DNA of 64,000 nucleotides from contig NZ_JARVWW010000035.1 of NCBI RefSeq assembly GCF_029846715.1, positions 20,506 to 84,505 of the forward strand. The letters are read 5' to 3'. A program made the translations under genes and the position numbers. Source of the stretch: Bradyrhizobium nivariense. GTDB taxonomy: Bacteria > Pseudomonadota > Alphaproteobacteria > Rhizobiales > Xanthobacteraceae. Position 1 is the stretch's first letter. The number at the start of each line of letters is the position of its first letter. Below, in pieces: positions 1 to 7,605 of this stretch. Below the pieces are notes generated by a model that was not told the origin of the DNA, searched no databases, and saw nothing but the letters and a program-made list of their open reading frames with translations.

Positions 1-1883
1 GCCGAACTGAAGCTTGGCTCGGGAACGGTGTTGAGAATATCGCCGAGACGATCGACCGACAGACGGGCCTGATGGAAATCCTGCCACATCTGCGCGAGCC
101 GAAGCACCGGCATACTCACCCGCCCCGCCAGCATGTTGAACGCGATCAGCTCGCCGACGGTGAGCTCGCCGCCGATCACGAGCCTGGCGCCGAAGTAGAG
201 CGTTGCTGCGGTGACCAGCTTGTTGATCATCTGGACCGCTTGGCTCGCCGTATTATTCAGGCTGAGCACGCGGAAGCTCGCACTCACATAGCCGGCGAGC
301 TGCTCCTCCCAGCGGCGTTGCATCTGCGGTTCGACCGCCATCGCCTTCAGGGTCTCGATCCCCGTGACGCTCTCGACCAGGAAGGCCTGGTTCTCCGAGC
401 CACGATTGAACTTCTCGTCGAGCCGCCGGCGAAACAGCGGCGCAGCCCCGACGGAAATTCCGATGTAGAACGGGAACGACGCCAGAACGATCAGCGTCAA
501 CGACGTCGAATAGTAGAACATTACCGCAAGGAAGACGACGGTGAACAAGAGATCGACGACGAGCGTGAGCGCCGAGCTCGTCAGGAACTGGCGGATGTTC
601 TCGAGCTCGCGAACGCGTGCGACCGAATCGCCAACGCGGCGTGTCTGGAAATATGCGATCGGCAACGCCATCAGATGGCGAAACAGCCGGGCGCCGAGCT
701 CGACGTCGATGCGGTTCGTCGTGTGCGCGAACAGATGGACGCGCAACGTGCCGAGAACGGTCTCGAACAAGGTCAACGCGACGAGGCCCGCGACCAGGAC
801 GTCAAGCGTGCTGATGCTTCGATGCACGAGCACCTTGTCGATGACGACCTGGAAGAACAGCGGGGCGACGAGGGCAAAGACCTGAAGGAAGAACGACGCG
901 ATCAGCACTTCGCCGAGAAGATGGCGGTACTTGTGGACCGCACCGAGAAACCAGCTGATATCGAATCGTCGGGAGAGATCCGTCAGGGCCGCGCGCCGAG
1001 TCATCAGGATGATGTCGCCGTCCCAGATGGCCTCGAGTTCGGCCTGGGTCATGGATTCCGGTCGGGGGGACAACGGGCGCTGAACAAGAAGCTTGTCGTC
1101 GACGACCTTGCCCAGGATCAGGAAGCCGCCGTCGCGCAGCACACCAATTGCCGGCAGCGGCGTGACGGCTAGCCTGTTCCAGCTCGATCGTTGTGCACGG
1201 GCCTTGAGCCCGAACTCCCTGCTACAGCGCAAGATTTCGGTCACGCCGACCCGCGACGTGCCCATGCGATGCCGAATTTGCTCCGGGTCGGCCGCAATGC
1301 CATGGCAACGCAGCAATATCGCCAAGGCGACGAGCCCCGACTCATCGCCACTCGCAGCCTGAGAACCCGGCTCCTGGACGGGCATATCGCGACGATCGGC
1401 GGAATCTGCACGCTTCAGGGTGCCGCCGGCACGTCCAACCAGATCACGCACGCGCGCAATCAGACCGGCAAAGGCATGATGCGCCCGACCGGCGAGGCTT
1501 TGAGATCCGGTCAGGATCAAGCGGCCGTCCCAGATCTCTTCAAATTCCGCGCGCGGCATCAACTTCGGATGTGACGAGGTCGGATACAGCACGAGCGCAG
1601 CGTCCTCCTCGACCTTCCCGAGCAGCAGAAATCCGCCATCACGCAGCGCAGCGATTCCGGGCAGGCTGGTGCCTGCGAGCTGTTTCCAATGTGTCGTGCG
1701 CGAACCGACCTTCAATCCGAAATCGCGGGCGCAGCGAAGCATCGCACCGATGCCGATTGCGCTCTCGCCGCAACGTTCGCGGAGCTGGTCGGGCTCGGCG
1801 TTGACGCCATGAAGGCGCAGGAACAGAGCCAGGGATCGAAGCCCGAGATCTGCGGCATGGGCATTTCCATTCTGGATCGCCAT
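1..1883 (-). CDS. Type I secretion ABC transporter (PrsD/HlyB class) with two tandem C39-like domains, C-terminus cut by window edge
   Basis: This inner-membrane permease/ATPase would drive one-step export of proteins with C-terminal signals. About 627 residues are visible, starting at ATG 1883. Residues ~10-122 and ~165-280 are two homologous C39-peptidase-like domains: each has an L..HG motif, a conserved GLK block, a GGFL.LGKV strand and an EIWDG end. The catalytic Cys and His positions are not conserved in either, so they should be substrate-binding C39-like domains as in HlyB, not proteases. A type-1 exporter membrane domain follows (~300-560) and the sequence leaves the window before the Walker A motif. 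The GH16 gene ends 109 bp upstream on the same strand, so it is the likely cargo. The membrane-fusion partner (PrsE type) would lie left of the window. Two C39-like domains in one transporter is unusual. Confidence 0.88.
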   Translation of the reverse strand, partial: MAIQNGNAHAADLGLRSLALFLRLHGVNAEPDQLRERCGESAIGIGAMLRCARDFGLKVGSRTTHWKQLAGTSLPGIAALRDGGFLLLGKVEEDAALVLYPTSSHPKLMPRAEFEEIWDGRLILTGSQSLAGRAHHAFAGLIARVRDLVGRAGGTLKRADSADRRDMPVQEPGSQAASGDESGLVALAILLRCHGIAADPEQIRHRMGTSRVGVTEILRCSREFGLKARAQRSSWNRLAVTPLPAIGVLRDGGFLILGKVVDDKLLVQRPLSPRPESMTQAELEAIWDGDIILMTRRAALTDLSRRFDISWFLGAVHKYRHLLGEVLIASFFLQVFALVAPLFFQVVIDKVLVHRSISTLDVLVAGLVALTLFETVLGTLRVHLFAHTTNRIDVELGARLFRHLMALPIAYFQTRRVGDSVARVRELENIRQFLTSSALTLVVDLLFTVVFLAVMFYYSTSLTLIVLASFPFYIGISVGAAPLFRRRLDEKFNRGSENQAFLVESVTGIETLKAMAVEPQMQRRWEEQLAGYVSASFRVLSLNNTASQAVQMINKLVTAATLYFGARLVIGGELTVGELIAFNMLAGRVSMPVLRLAQMWQDFHQARLSVDRLGDILNTVPEPSFSS

Positions 1884-1954
1884 TCTTTACTCAACCTTTC
1901 GCGGCTACCGGCCGCGTACGATGTTCCTTCTCAAGCATTCACAAACATGACGGT

Positions 1955-1985
1955 GCCGCACCCAGGCGCTGAGCCTGGGTGCGGC
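1955..1985 (-). terminator. Perfect 13-bp hairpin between the GH16 gene and the secretion transporter gene
   Basis: The arms GCCGCACCCAGGC and GCCTGGGTGCGGC are perfectly complementary around a 5-nt loop. The hairpin starts a few bases after the GH16 stop codon. No T-run follows on the minus strand, so it may be an attenuator or an mRNA-stabilising hairpin that lowers transporter expression relative to its cargo, not a classical terminator. Confidence 0.6.
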
Positions 1986-1991
1986 CCGGCA

Positions 1992-4445
1992 TTAATGTTG
2001 CGGTCGTGCGAGCAACGAGTCGTGACCCCAACCGGTCGCTTGCGACAGAGCCGCCACAATCTGACCGGGATCCACCTGGCCGGTGTGAGCGGCCAGATAC
2101 TGGTTCAGCAGCGCAAAGCCCTGGCTTGCGAAGGACGCCATCGTGCCGGTCGCAGCCGGATGATCTGCCACAATGATCGGCTGCGCAGCGGTCGTTGCCA
2201 GGGCGCTGTTGGCCGGGTCAAAATGCTGCTGGAGCAGCGCAAAGCCCTGGCTTGCCAAGGACCCTGTGTTTGCAGCGGTCGTCTGCTGATGGTCCGCAAG
2301 ATCGGCCGTCCGCGGCGCCATCGGGGTCACGGCCGTCGTGTTGGCTGCAAGCTGATGATCGATCGCCGTGTGGTGGTGGTGGTGGTGGTGATGCGACGAC
2401 GTTGCTGTGGTCGTGACCGCCGCAGGCCGGGGATCCGTCACGGTGATGGTCTGCGGAGACGCCGTCGCAACCGCACCGGTTGACGGATCCTTCGCACTTG
2501 CCGTCAGCGTAAGTGTCGCAACCGGTTGACCCCCGCCACGATAGTGCGAGGTCAGCGTCAGTCCGCTGTCGACCTGCGCAGCCGTCAACGTGATGTTATT
2601 ACCCCGGAACGTCTGACCGTCGAGCTTGTCGGTAATCGACTCATATCTCGGCAACCCCGTGATGTTCACGGTCACGAGATCGTTGGAATCGGTCGTTGTC
2701 ACCTTCGTCCCGAGACCGACGGTACCACCTCTCCCGGCCACCCAGAGCGAGTCATCCGCGATCGTGAGGACAGGCTTGGTCGCGGACGGGGTCGGCGGCG
2801 TCGTTGGTGTCGTCGGCGTGGTCGGTGTGGTTGGTGTGGTTGGTGTGGTTGGTGTGGTTGGTGTGGTCGGTATCGTGGTCGATGCCGTCGAAACCGCCAG
2901 ACCGGAGAACGTCTTGACGGCGCCAGCAAGATTGGCAGCGACACCGCTGGCGTCCTTGATGGCCGCACCGCTCGAAAGATTGACCCCGGTGATGGCGAGC
3001 GCCGAGGTGCTGGTGTTGGTCGAGGCGACCGTGGTCTTGAAGGTGAGCGTGCCCGTGCCAGAACCACCGGCATAAGTGGCCGTGCCGCCGTCATTGAGCG
3101 ACAGCGTGGGCGTGCCCGCCACCGTCACGGCTTCGTTGAAGCCGAGTGCCAGCGTGACCGTGTCCCCGACATGCTCGGTGCCCGTTCCCGGAGCAGCCGT
3201 GGCCTGCGTCACCGTCGGCAAGATCGGATCGATCTGGAGACCGGTGAACGTCTTCACCGCACCCGACAGGTTCGCCGCGACCCCGGAGGCGTCCTTGATG
3301 CTCGCGCCGCTCGGAAGATTGACACCGGTGATGGCGAGCGCCGACGTATTCGTGTCGGTCGACGCAACCGTGGTGCGGAAGGTGAGCGTACCCGTGCCTG
3401 AACCGCCCACATAGGTGGCGGTATTGCCGTCATTGAGCGACAGCGTGGGCGTGCCCGTCACCGTCACCGCCTTGTTGAAGGCGAGCGACATAGTGATGGG
3501 ATCTCCCGCATGCTCGATGCCCGTTCCCGGAGAGGCCGTGGCTTGCGTCACCGCCGGTGTCACCGTGGGAGTTGTGGGAGTTGTGGGCGTCGTTGGGGTC
3601 GATCCCGGAGTGACGTTCGCACCCGTGACGGTCTCGCCGCTGCCGGCCTTCTGATAGAGCTGGATCGAGTCGACCTGCATCTGCATCGAGGAAGGGCTCG
3701 AACTGTCGAGAGCCGTGTGCCATCCGGACGAGGCGGAATTTCCGACCTGGTTGGTCATCATCAATTCCATTGGTTCGTTCGGAATCGGCGCCTGCGCGCT
3801 GGTCACTTGCCCGATCTGTTTCCCGTCCAGATACCAGGTGATGGATTTACCGGGCTGCCAGTCGATTGCGTAGGTGTGATAGCCGGCCGTGAGGTCGACG
3901 CCGGTGTTAACGACGCCGCCGAACGTGCCTGACGACGTGTGAAGATGCCAAGCGAAGTTCTGGTTTGCCGGCCCCGAGGCGAGCATTCCGCCTTCCTGCA
4001 TGTCGATTTCGAAGTTATCGCCGCTGCCACCCGCGCCTTTGCCCGGCATCAGCCAGAGCGCCGGCCATGCACCATTGCCGCTCGGCGCCTTCATGCTGAT
4101 CTGAAGGTAACCGCCGTTGAATTCGAAGTTGCCATAGCTGCTGGCCCCGCCGGACGTGGCAGGGAATGTATAGGGCGATCCCTGGGCCACGCCGTTGACG
4201 GGCTGCTTGATTGCGGTGAGATTCAACGACCCGTTGCTCACTGTAACCTGGCTCGGCATGTCATATTCGGCATTGAACTGGTTGCCCATCCCACTGCCGC
4301 CAGATGAATTGCTGTTCCAGGGATAGCCGCTGGCGGCATTGCTCGTGATGTAGTTGTGCCAGTAGCTGTCGAGCGTCGTGCCGGAGAAGTCCTCCTGGAA
4401 GATGAGATCGCTCGAGGTATAGCCCGCAGGTGCGGAAAGAGTCAT
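1992..4445 (-). CDS. Modular secreted GH16 glycanase (ExsH/ExoK-like), probable type I secretion substrate
   Basis: A predicted endo-beta-glucanase-type enzyme of 817 residues that would cut a surface or matrix polysaccharide. The catalytic domain spans residues ~10-265 and carries EIDMQE at 146-151, matching the GH16 signature with its two acidic catalytic residues. Two ~105-residue near-identical beta-sandwich repeats follow (~298-515), then a Thr-Pro linker (~526-548), another Ig-like domain, a run of eight histidines (685-692), and a C-terminal region with two copies of an ASQGFALL motif. There is no N-terminal signal peptide, which fits type I export through the transporter encoded just downstream. 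Start ATG 4445 is chosen because a purine-rich AGAGG lies ~9 nt upstream and the GH16 domain begins at once; an upstream in-frame ATG at 4544 adds unrelated residues. No RTX nonapeptides are visible. Confidence 0.88.
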   Translation of the reverse strand: MTLSAPAGYTSSDLIFQEDFSGTTLDSYWHNYITSNAASGYPWNSNSSGGSGMGNQFNAEYDMPSQVTVSNGSLNLTAIKQPVNGVAQGSPYTFPATSGGASSYGNFEFNGGYLQISMKAPSGNGAWPALWLMPGKGAGGSGDNFEIDMQEGGMLASGPANQNFAWHLHTSSGTFGGVVNTGVDLTAGYHTYAIDWQPGKSITWYLDGKQIGQVTSAQAPIPNEPMELMMTNQVGNSASSGWHTALDSSSPSSMQMQVDSIQLYQKAGSGETVTGANVTPGSTPTTPTTPTTPTVTPAVTQATASPGTGIEHAGDPITMSLAFNKAVTVTGTPTLSLNDGNTATYVGGSGTGTLTFRTTVASTDTNTSALAITGVNLPSGASIKDASGVAANLSGAVKTFTGLQIDPILPTVTQATAAPGTGTEHVGDTVTLALGFNEAVTVAGTPTLSLNDGGTATYAGGSGTGTLTFKTTVASTNTSTSALAITGVNLSSGAAIKDASGVAANLAGAVKTFSGLAVSTASTTIPTTPTTPTTPTTPTTPTTPTTPTTPPTPSATKPVLTIADDSLWVAGRGGTVGLGTKVTTTDSNDLVTVNITGLPRYESITDKLDGQTFRGNNITLTAAQVDSGLTLTSHYRGGGQPVATLTLTASAKDPSTGAVATASPQTITVTDPRPAAVTTTATSSHHHHHHHHTAIDHQLAANTTAVTPMAPRTADLADHQQTTAANTGSLASQGFALLQQHFDPANSALATTAAQPIIVADHPAATGTMASFASQGFALLNQYLAAHTGQVDPGQIVAALSQATGWGHDSLLARPQH
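2804..2869 (-). repeat. 9-bp tandem repeat encoding a Thr-Pro linker
   Basis: About eight imperfect copies of GGTGTGGTT (plus-strand reading) encode the Thr-Pro-Thr spacer of the GH16 protein. Copy number in such tracts readily changes by slippage in steps of three residues, so linker length may vary between strains. Confidence 0.85.
2900..3554 (-). repeat. Two ~330-bp direct repeats encoding duplicated beta-sandwich domains of the GH16 protein
   Basis: Copy 1 (about 3228-3554) and copy 2 (about 2900-3216) encode almost the same ~105 residues. Each begins VTQATA.PGTG.EH.GD and ends with an IKDASGVAANL segment. High DNA-level similarity points to a recent duplication or ongoing gene conversion. 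Confidence 0.85.
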
Positions 4446-4833
4446 TCCGGTATCCTCTTGACGTTGATCACAGGGAATTCCACTGCCGCAGCGTGAATAC
4501 GCGCACGACATACCGCTTGCTCGGAAGCCCCGCTTCGCGAGCAAATTTCAAAAGCAGTGGGTTTTTGGAAGCGCCCCCCCGACTGCTGGGAGGGTAGGTA
4601 TTAACCAAACGTGGCGAAAAAAGTTTCGAAATGTGATTTCTAGCACGCAAGCGGTCATACGTTGGTATGCCGTGCGGGCCACCTCATATTACCGGCTCCG
4701 CTTTCGGCTCGCGTGATCGAACGCCGGTTCTCCAAGCGCGAGCTGTTGTTTCCGGATTCGATGATGTCGCAGTCGAAGCGCATGTGCGCTGTCAAAGACG
4801 AGCGAGACCAAGGCACGCAAGCGTCAAACGATC
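4446..4833. other. Non-coding region upstream of the GH16 gene
   Basis: The 388 bp between the GH16 start and the next small gene hold no gene I can support. The stretch near 4590-4650 is AT-richer than its surroundings and is a reasonable place for the GH16 promoter. I cannot assign -35/-10 boxes with confidence. Confidence 0.4.
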
Positions 4834-5049
4834 TTAGTGGATTGGCGCGCGAACACTCCGCCGCCGCTTGGATCGGTGCCGCGCATCGTCAAATTTGAGC
4901 TCGGCGACCAGCCGCCAGAGTTGAACCTCGTGACCGTCCGCCAACCGCCCGGCCCGCTCGGTTGCGGACGCGTCGTCCGGACAGTGAAGGTTGACCACGC
5001 TCCCCAACTGGCCGCGTTCGTCCAGAACGAATGCACGATAGTGTGGCAT
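4834..5049 (-). CDS. Small conserved Bradyrhizobium-type protein (MPHYRAF..D family), 71 aa
   Basis: This 71-residue cytoplasmic protein starts MPHYRAFVLDERGQ and continues with a DDA.A...A..L.DGHEVQLWR core. The pattern resembles a family of ~60-75-residue proteins found in many copies in Bradyrhizobium genomes; their function is unknown to me. The C-terminal ~15 residues are Arg-rich and atypical, so the end may have drifted. Its upstream region (5050-5136) is nearly the same as that before the tiny gene at 6314-6436, which supports both starts. No signal peptide or membrane segment is seen. Confidence 0.65.
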   Translation of the reverse strand: MPHYRAFVLDERGQLGSVVNLHCPDDASATERAGRLADGHEVQLWRLVAELKFDDARHRSKRRRSVRAPIH

Positions 5050-5136
5050 CGCAAATCCCCACGCGCGACAGCATCTTACCCGCAGCCTCGCTCCGCGGCG
5101 TGGAGATTTCGGGTCATAGCGAGCTACCTCTGATGG
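5050..5136 (-). promoter_or_regulatory. Conserved 87-bp leader, copy 1
   Basis: Read on the minus strand towards the ATG at 5049, this block carries CCATCAGAGGTAG, then CCCGAAATCTCCACG, then GCGGAGCGA. The same three blocks occur in the same order and nearly the same spacing before the ATG at 6436. It probably contains the promoter and 5' leader of the small-protein family. Confidence 0.65.
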
Positions 5137-5222
5137 GCGATATGCTTGCCGCCGCGGCTCCCCCGAACCCGCTCATACGGTCAGACCTTCGGTGCACGCT
5201 CGAGCACCTCGGACGCACACGC

Positions 5223-6281
5223 TCAGGCATGACGACGACGATGCCCGGACCGCCCCCGAACCGTCGCAAGCTCGCTGCCTTGATAGCCGTCGGGGTTCTG
5301 CAATTGCCAACGCCAATGGTCCGCGCACATTTGCTCTAACGATCGCGTCGATGTCCAGCCAAGCGCGTCCTTCGCAAAGGTCGGGTCGGCATAGCAGACG
5401 GCGACATCGCCGGCCCGGCGCTCCCTGATTTCATAGGGGACCTGTCGCCCGCTCGCTGCTTCAAACGTGCGAACGACCTCCAAAACGCTGCTGCCGTTGC
5501 CCGTTCCAAGATTGACCGTGATCAGACCGGGCTGTCTGAGCTGGCGCAACGCACTCAAATGCCCAGATGCGAGATCGACGACATGAATGAAGTCGCGGAT
5601 TCCGGTCCCATCAGGCGTGTCATAGTCCTGCCCCCAGATCAGCAGCTTCTCCCGCCGTCCAATCGCCACCTGCGCCACAAACGGCAACAGGTTATTCGGA
5701 ACGCCCAGGGGGTCTTCTCCGACGAGCCCGCTTTCGTGCGCGCCAACCGGATTGAAATAGCGCAGATTGCCGATCCGCCAATCATCGTCGGACCTATAGA
5801 GATCTTTCAGCATCTCTTCGATGACGAGCTTTGTGCGGCCGTACGGGTTGGTCGGTCCGAGGGGATGCTTTTCGTCAAGCGGCAAGTATCTTGGCATCCC
5901 GTAAACGGTCGCGGACGAACTGAAGACGAGCGTCTTGACCTCTGCCCTCTTCATGGCCGACACGAGCCGCATCGTTCCCACGACGTTGTTCTCGTAGTAG
6001 GTCATGGGCCGCACGTTGGAATCGCCCACCGCCTTCAGCCCCGCAAGGTGAATGACCGCAGTCACTCCGCAGGCGCGGAGTATGTCGTAGATGACCTCTT
6101 CATTCCGGATATCGGCGTGCCGAAAGACGAGTGACCGCCCGCAGATGGACTGCACGCGCACAAGCGAGGCCTCGTTGCTGTTGGAGAGATTGTCGACGGC
6201 GACGACGTCGAGCCCGGCGTCCAGCAACGCGATACAGACGTGGGATCCGATGTAGCCGGCACCTCCGGTCACCAAGATCAT
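5223..6281 (-). CDS. galE: UDP-glucose 4-epimerase
   Basis: This cytoplasmic SDR enzyme interconverts UDP-glucose and UDP-galactose. The protein (352 residues from ATG 6281) opens with the NAD-binding GGAGYIGSH motif, has an SSSATVYG catalytic Ser/Thr block and a YGRTK Tyr-Lys pair, followed by the family's NLRYFNPVGAH segment and GIRDFIHVVD. Two further ATGs lie just upstream (6290 and 6299). ATG 6281 is preferred because GAGAAGG sits at normal spacing before it and the Rossmann strand begins directly. The C-terminal ~15 residues are Arg/His-rich and unlike typical GalE. It lies among sugar-nucleotide genes and probably supplies UDP-Gal for the polysaccharide. Confidence 0.93.
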   Translation of the reverse strand: MILVTGGAGYIGSHVCIALLDAGLDVVAVDNLSNSNEASLVRVQSICGRSLVFRHADIRNEEVIYDILRACGVTAVIHLAGLKAVGDSNVRPMTYYENNVVGTMRLVSAMKRAEVKTLVFSSSATVYGMPRYLPLDEKHPLGPTNPYGRTKLVIEEMLKDLYRSDDDWRIGNLRYFNPVGAHESGLVGEDPLGVPNNLLPFVAQVAIGRREKLLIWGQDYDTPDGTGIRDFIHVVDLASGHLSALRQLRQPGLITVNLGTGNGSSVLEVVRTFEAASGRQVPYEIRERRAGDVAVCYADPTFAKDALGWTSTRSLEQMCADHWRWQLQNPDGYQGSELATVRGRSGHRRRHA

Positions 6282-6313
6282 CTCGGACATCCTTCTCATT
6301 CGCCCAACCGGCC

Positions 6314-6436
6314 TCAGCGCGACGCCTGCATCGGCGCCGCATAGGCTCTCCAGACCCGGACCTGCGACAACGCTTCGACGGCCACGCCGAAGCGCGCCGT
6401 GAAGCCGTCCAGAACGTAGACACTGTGATGCGGCAT
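6314..6436 (-). CDS. Tiny paralogue or remnant of the MPHY small-protein family, 40 aa
   Basis: A 40-codon reading frame starts MPHHSVYVLDG, similar to the MPHYRAFVLDE start of the gene at 4834-5049, and ends at TGA 6314-6316. The middle DDA core and the LW region are reduced to a short VRVWRAY segment, so this may be a deleted, possibly non-functional copy. Its 88-bp upstream block is conserved with copy 1, so the locus was duplicated with its regulatory region. It lies between galE and the ExoB-like gene. Confidence 0.45.
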   Translation of the reverse strand: MPHHSVYVLDGFTARFGVAVEALSQVRVWRAYAAPMQASR

Positions 6437-6524
6437 CGCCTGTTCCTGAACGTGGACATCATCCTACTTGCAAGTCGCTCCGCAGGACGTGGAGATTTCG
6501 GGCCTTATGAACTACCTCTGATGG
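6437..6524 (-). promoter_or_regulatory. Conserved 88-bp leader, copy 2
   Basis: It matches copy 1 (5050-5136) in CCATCAGAGGTAG, CCCGAAATCTCCACG and GCGGAGCGA, with small indels between the blocks. The similarity continues into the first codons of the downstream small gene. Confidence 0.65.
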
Positions 6525-6574
6525 ACATCCAGGCGCTTCGCGGCAAGTCGGGCCGCAACCATTGAACACAGCGC

Positions 6575-7546
6575 TCACGACGATCGCGTCATCCATTTCC
6601 ATGCGTCGCGCATCTGAATTTCCAAGTCAGACCGCTCTGGTTTCCAGCCGAGCAGGGTTCGAGCTCTTTGGAGCGCGCCGATCAAAACCGCCGGATCGCC
6701 GAGCCGTCTCGGCAGCAGCTCAATTTGGATTGATTTGCCCGTAACGCGCTCAGCCGTCGCCACCACTTCCAACACCGAGTAGCCACGCTCATTGGCTAAA
6801 TTAACCGCGCAGGTGGCCCCGCCGTCGAGAAGATATTTAAGTGCCCTCACATGCGCGTCAGCGATATCGAGCACATGAACGTAATCGCGGATGCAGGTTC
6901 CGTCAGCCGTGTCGTAGTCATTTCCGAACACCTTGATCGCAGTGGCGTCACGGGCGGCGGCGAGGACCAGCGGGATCAAATGGGTTTCCGGTTCGTGAGC
7001 TTCGCCGATTTCTGCTTCTGGATCGGCGCCCGCCGCATTGAAGTAACGGAGCGAGACCGAACGAAGGTTGTGAGCCGCATCGATATCTCCGAGCATCCGC
7101 TCGACAACAAGCTTCGAGTAGCCGTAGGGATTGATCGGCTGTTGTGGATGATCCTCCGAGATCGGAAGTCGATTGGGCACGCCATAGGTCGCACAGCTTG
7201 ACGAGAACACCACCGGCGCTGGTTCGAAATCGATCAAGGTCTGAAGCAACGAGGCGGTTTCGCCGATGTTATTGCGATAATAAAGCAGAGGGCTCGCAAC
7301 AGACTCCCCAACGTACGCATAAGCGGCGAAATGCATTAGAGCCGACGGACGGTATTTTTCGAGCACCGAACGCACCCGAGCGGCATCACCGATGTCGCCC
7401 AATTCGAACATGCCGAAGCTCGCGGCCCAACGGTTGCCACGCGACAGGTTGTCATAGACAACCGGCTCAAACCCATGGCGCGCCAATACTTTGCAGGTAT
7501 GGCTTCCAATATAACCAGCGCCACCCGTTACCAGGATCTTCACCAC
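6575..7546 (-). CDS. exoB: UDP-sugar 4-epimerase, ExoB-like (UDP-galactose or UDP-arabinose)
   Basis: A 323-residue extended SDR with GGAGYIGSH (8-16), SSSCATYG (115-122) and the Tyr141-Lys145 pair in YGYSK. The SLRYFNAAGAD block and the C.IRDYVHVLDIADAH segment are typical of ExoB and of UDP-arabinose 4-epimerases, which are hard to tell apart by eye. Because a UDP-glucuronate decarboxylase gene lies directly upstream on the same strand and a separate GalE is downstream, this enzyme may convert UDP-xylose to UDP-arabinose instead of duplicating GalE. It is cytoplasmic and probably co-transcribed with 7606-8613 (59-bp gap). Confidence 0.88.
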   Translation of the reverse strand: MVKILVTGGAGYIGSHTCKVLARHGFEPVVYDNLSRGNRWAASFGMFELGDIGDAARVRSVLEKYRPSALMHFAAYAYVGESVASPLLYYRNNIGETASLLQTLIDFEPAPVVFSSSCATYGVPNRLPISEDHPQQPINPYGYSKLVVERMLGDIDAAHNLRSVSLRYFNAAGADPEAEIGEAHEPETHLIPLVLAAARDATAIKVFGNDYDTADGTCIRDYVHVLDIADAHVRALKYLLDGGATCAVNLANERGYSVLEVVATAERVTGKSIQIELLPRRLGDPAVLIGALQRARTLLGWKPERSDLEIQMRDAWKWMTRSS

Positions 7547-7605
7547 GCTCTATACTCGCCTCGAATTCAACGCCGCGCGAAAAAATTGGCCTTCGGTGGA
7601 ATGGA

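Noticed and set aside
72..1172. 366-codon plus-strand frame opposite the secretion transporter
   Set aside because: Arg/Asp/Glu-rich shadow; the minus strand reads through as a C39-like/ABC exporter.
2804..2869. Repeat tract considered as minisatellite or CRISPR
   Set aside because: It is a 9-bp codon repeat inside the GH16 frame encoding a Thr-Pro linker.
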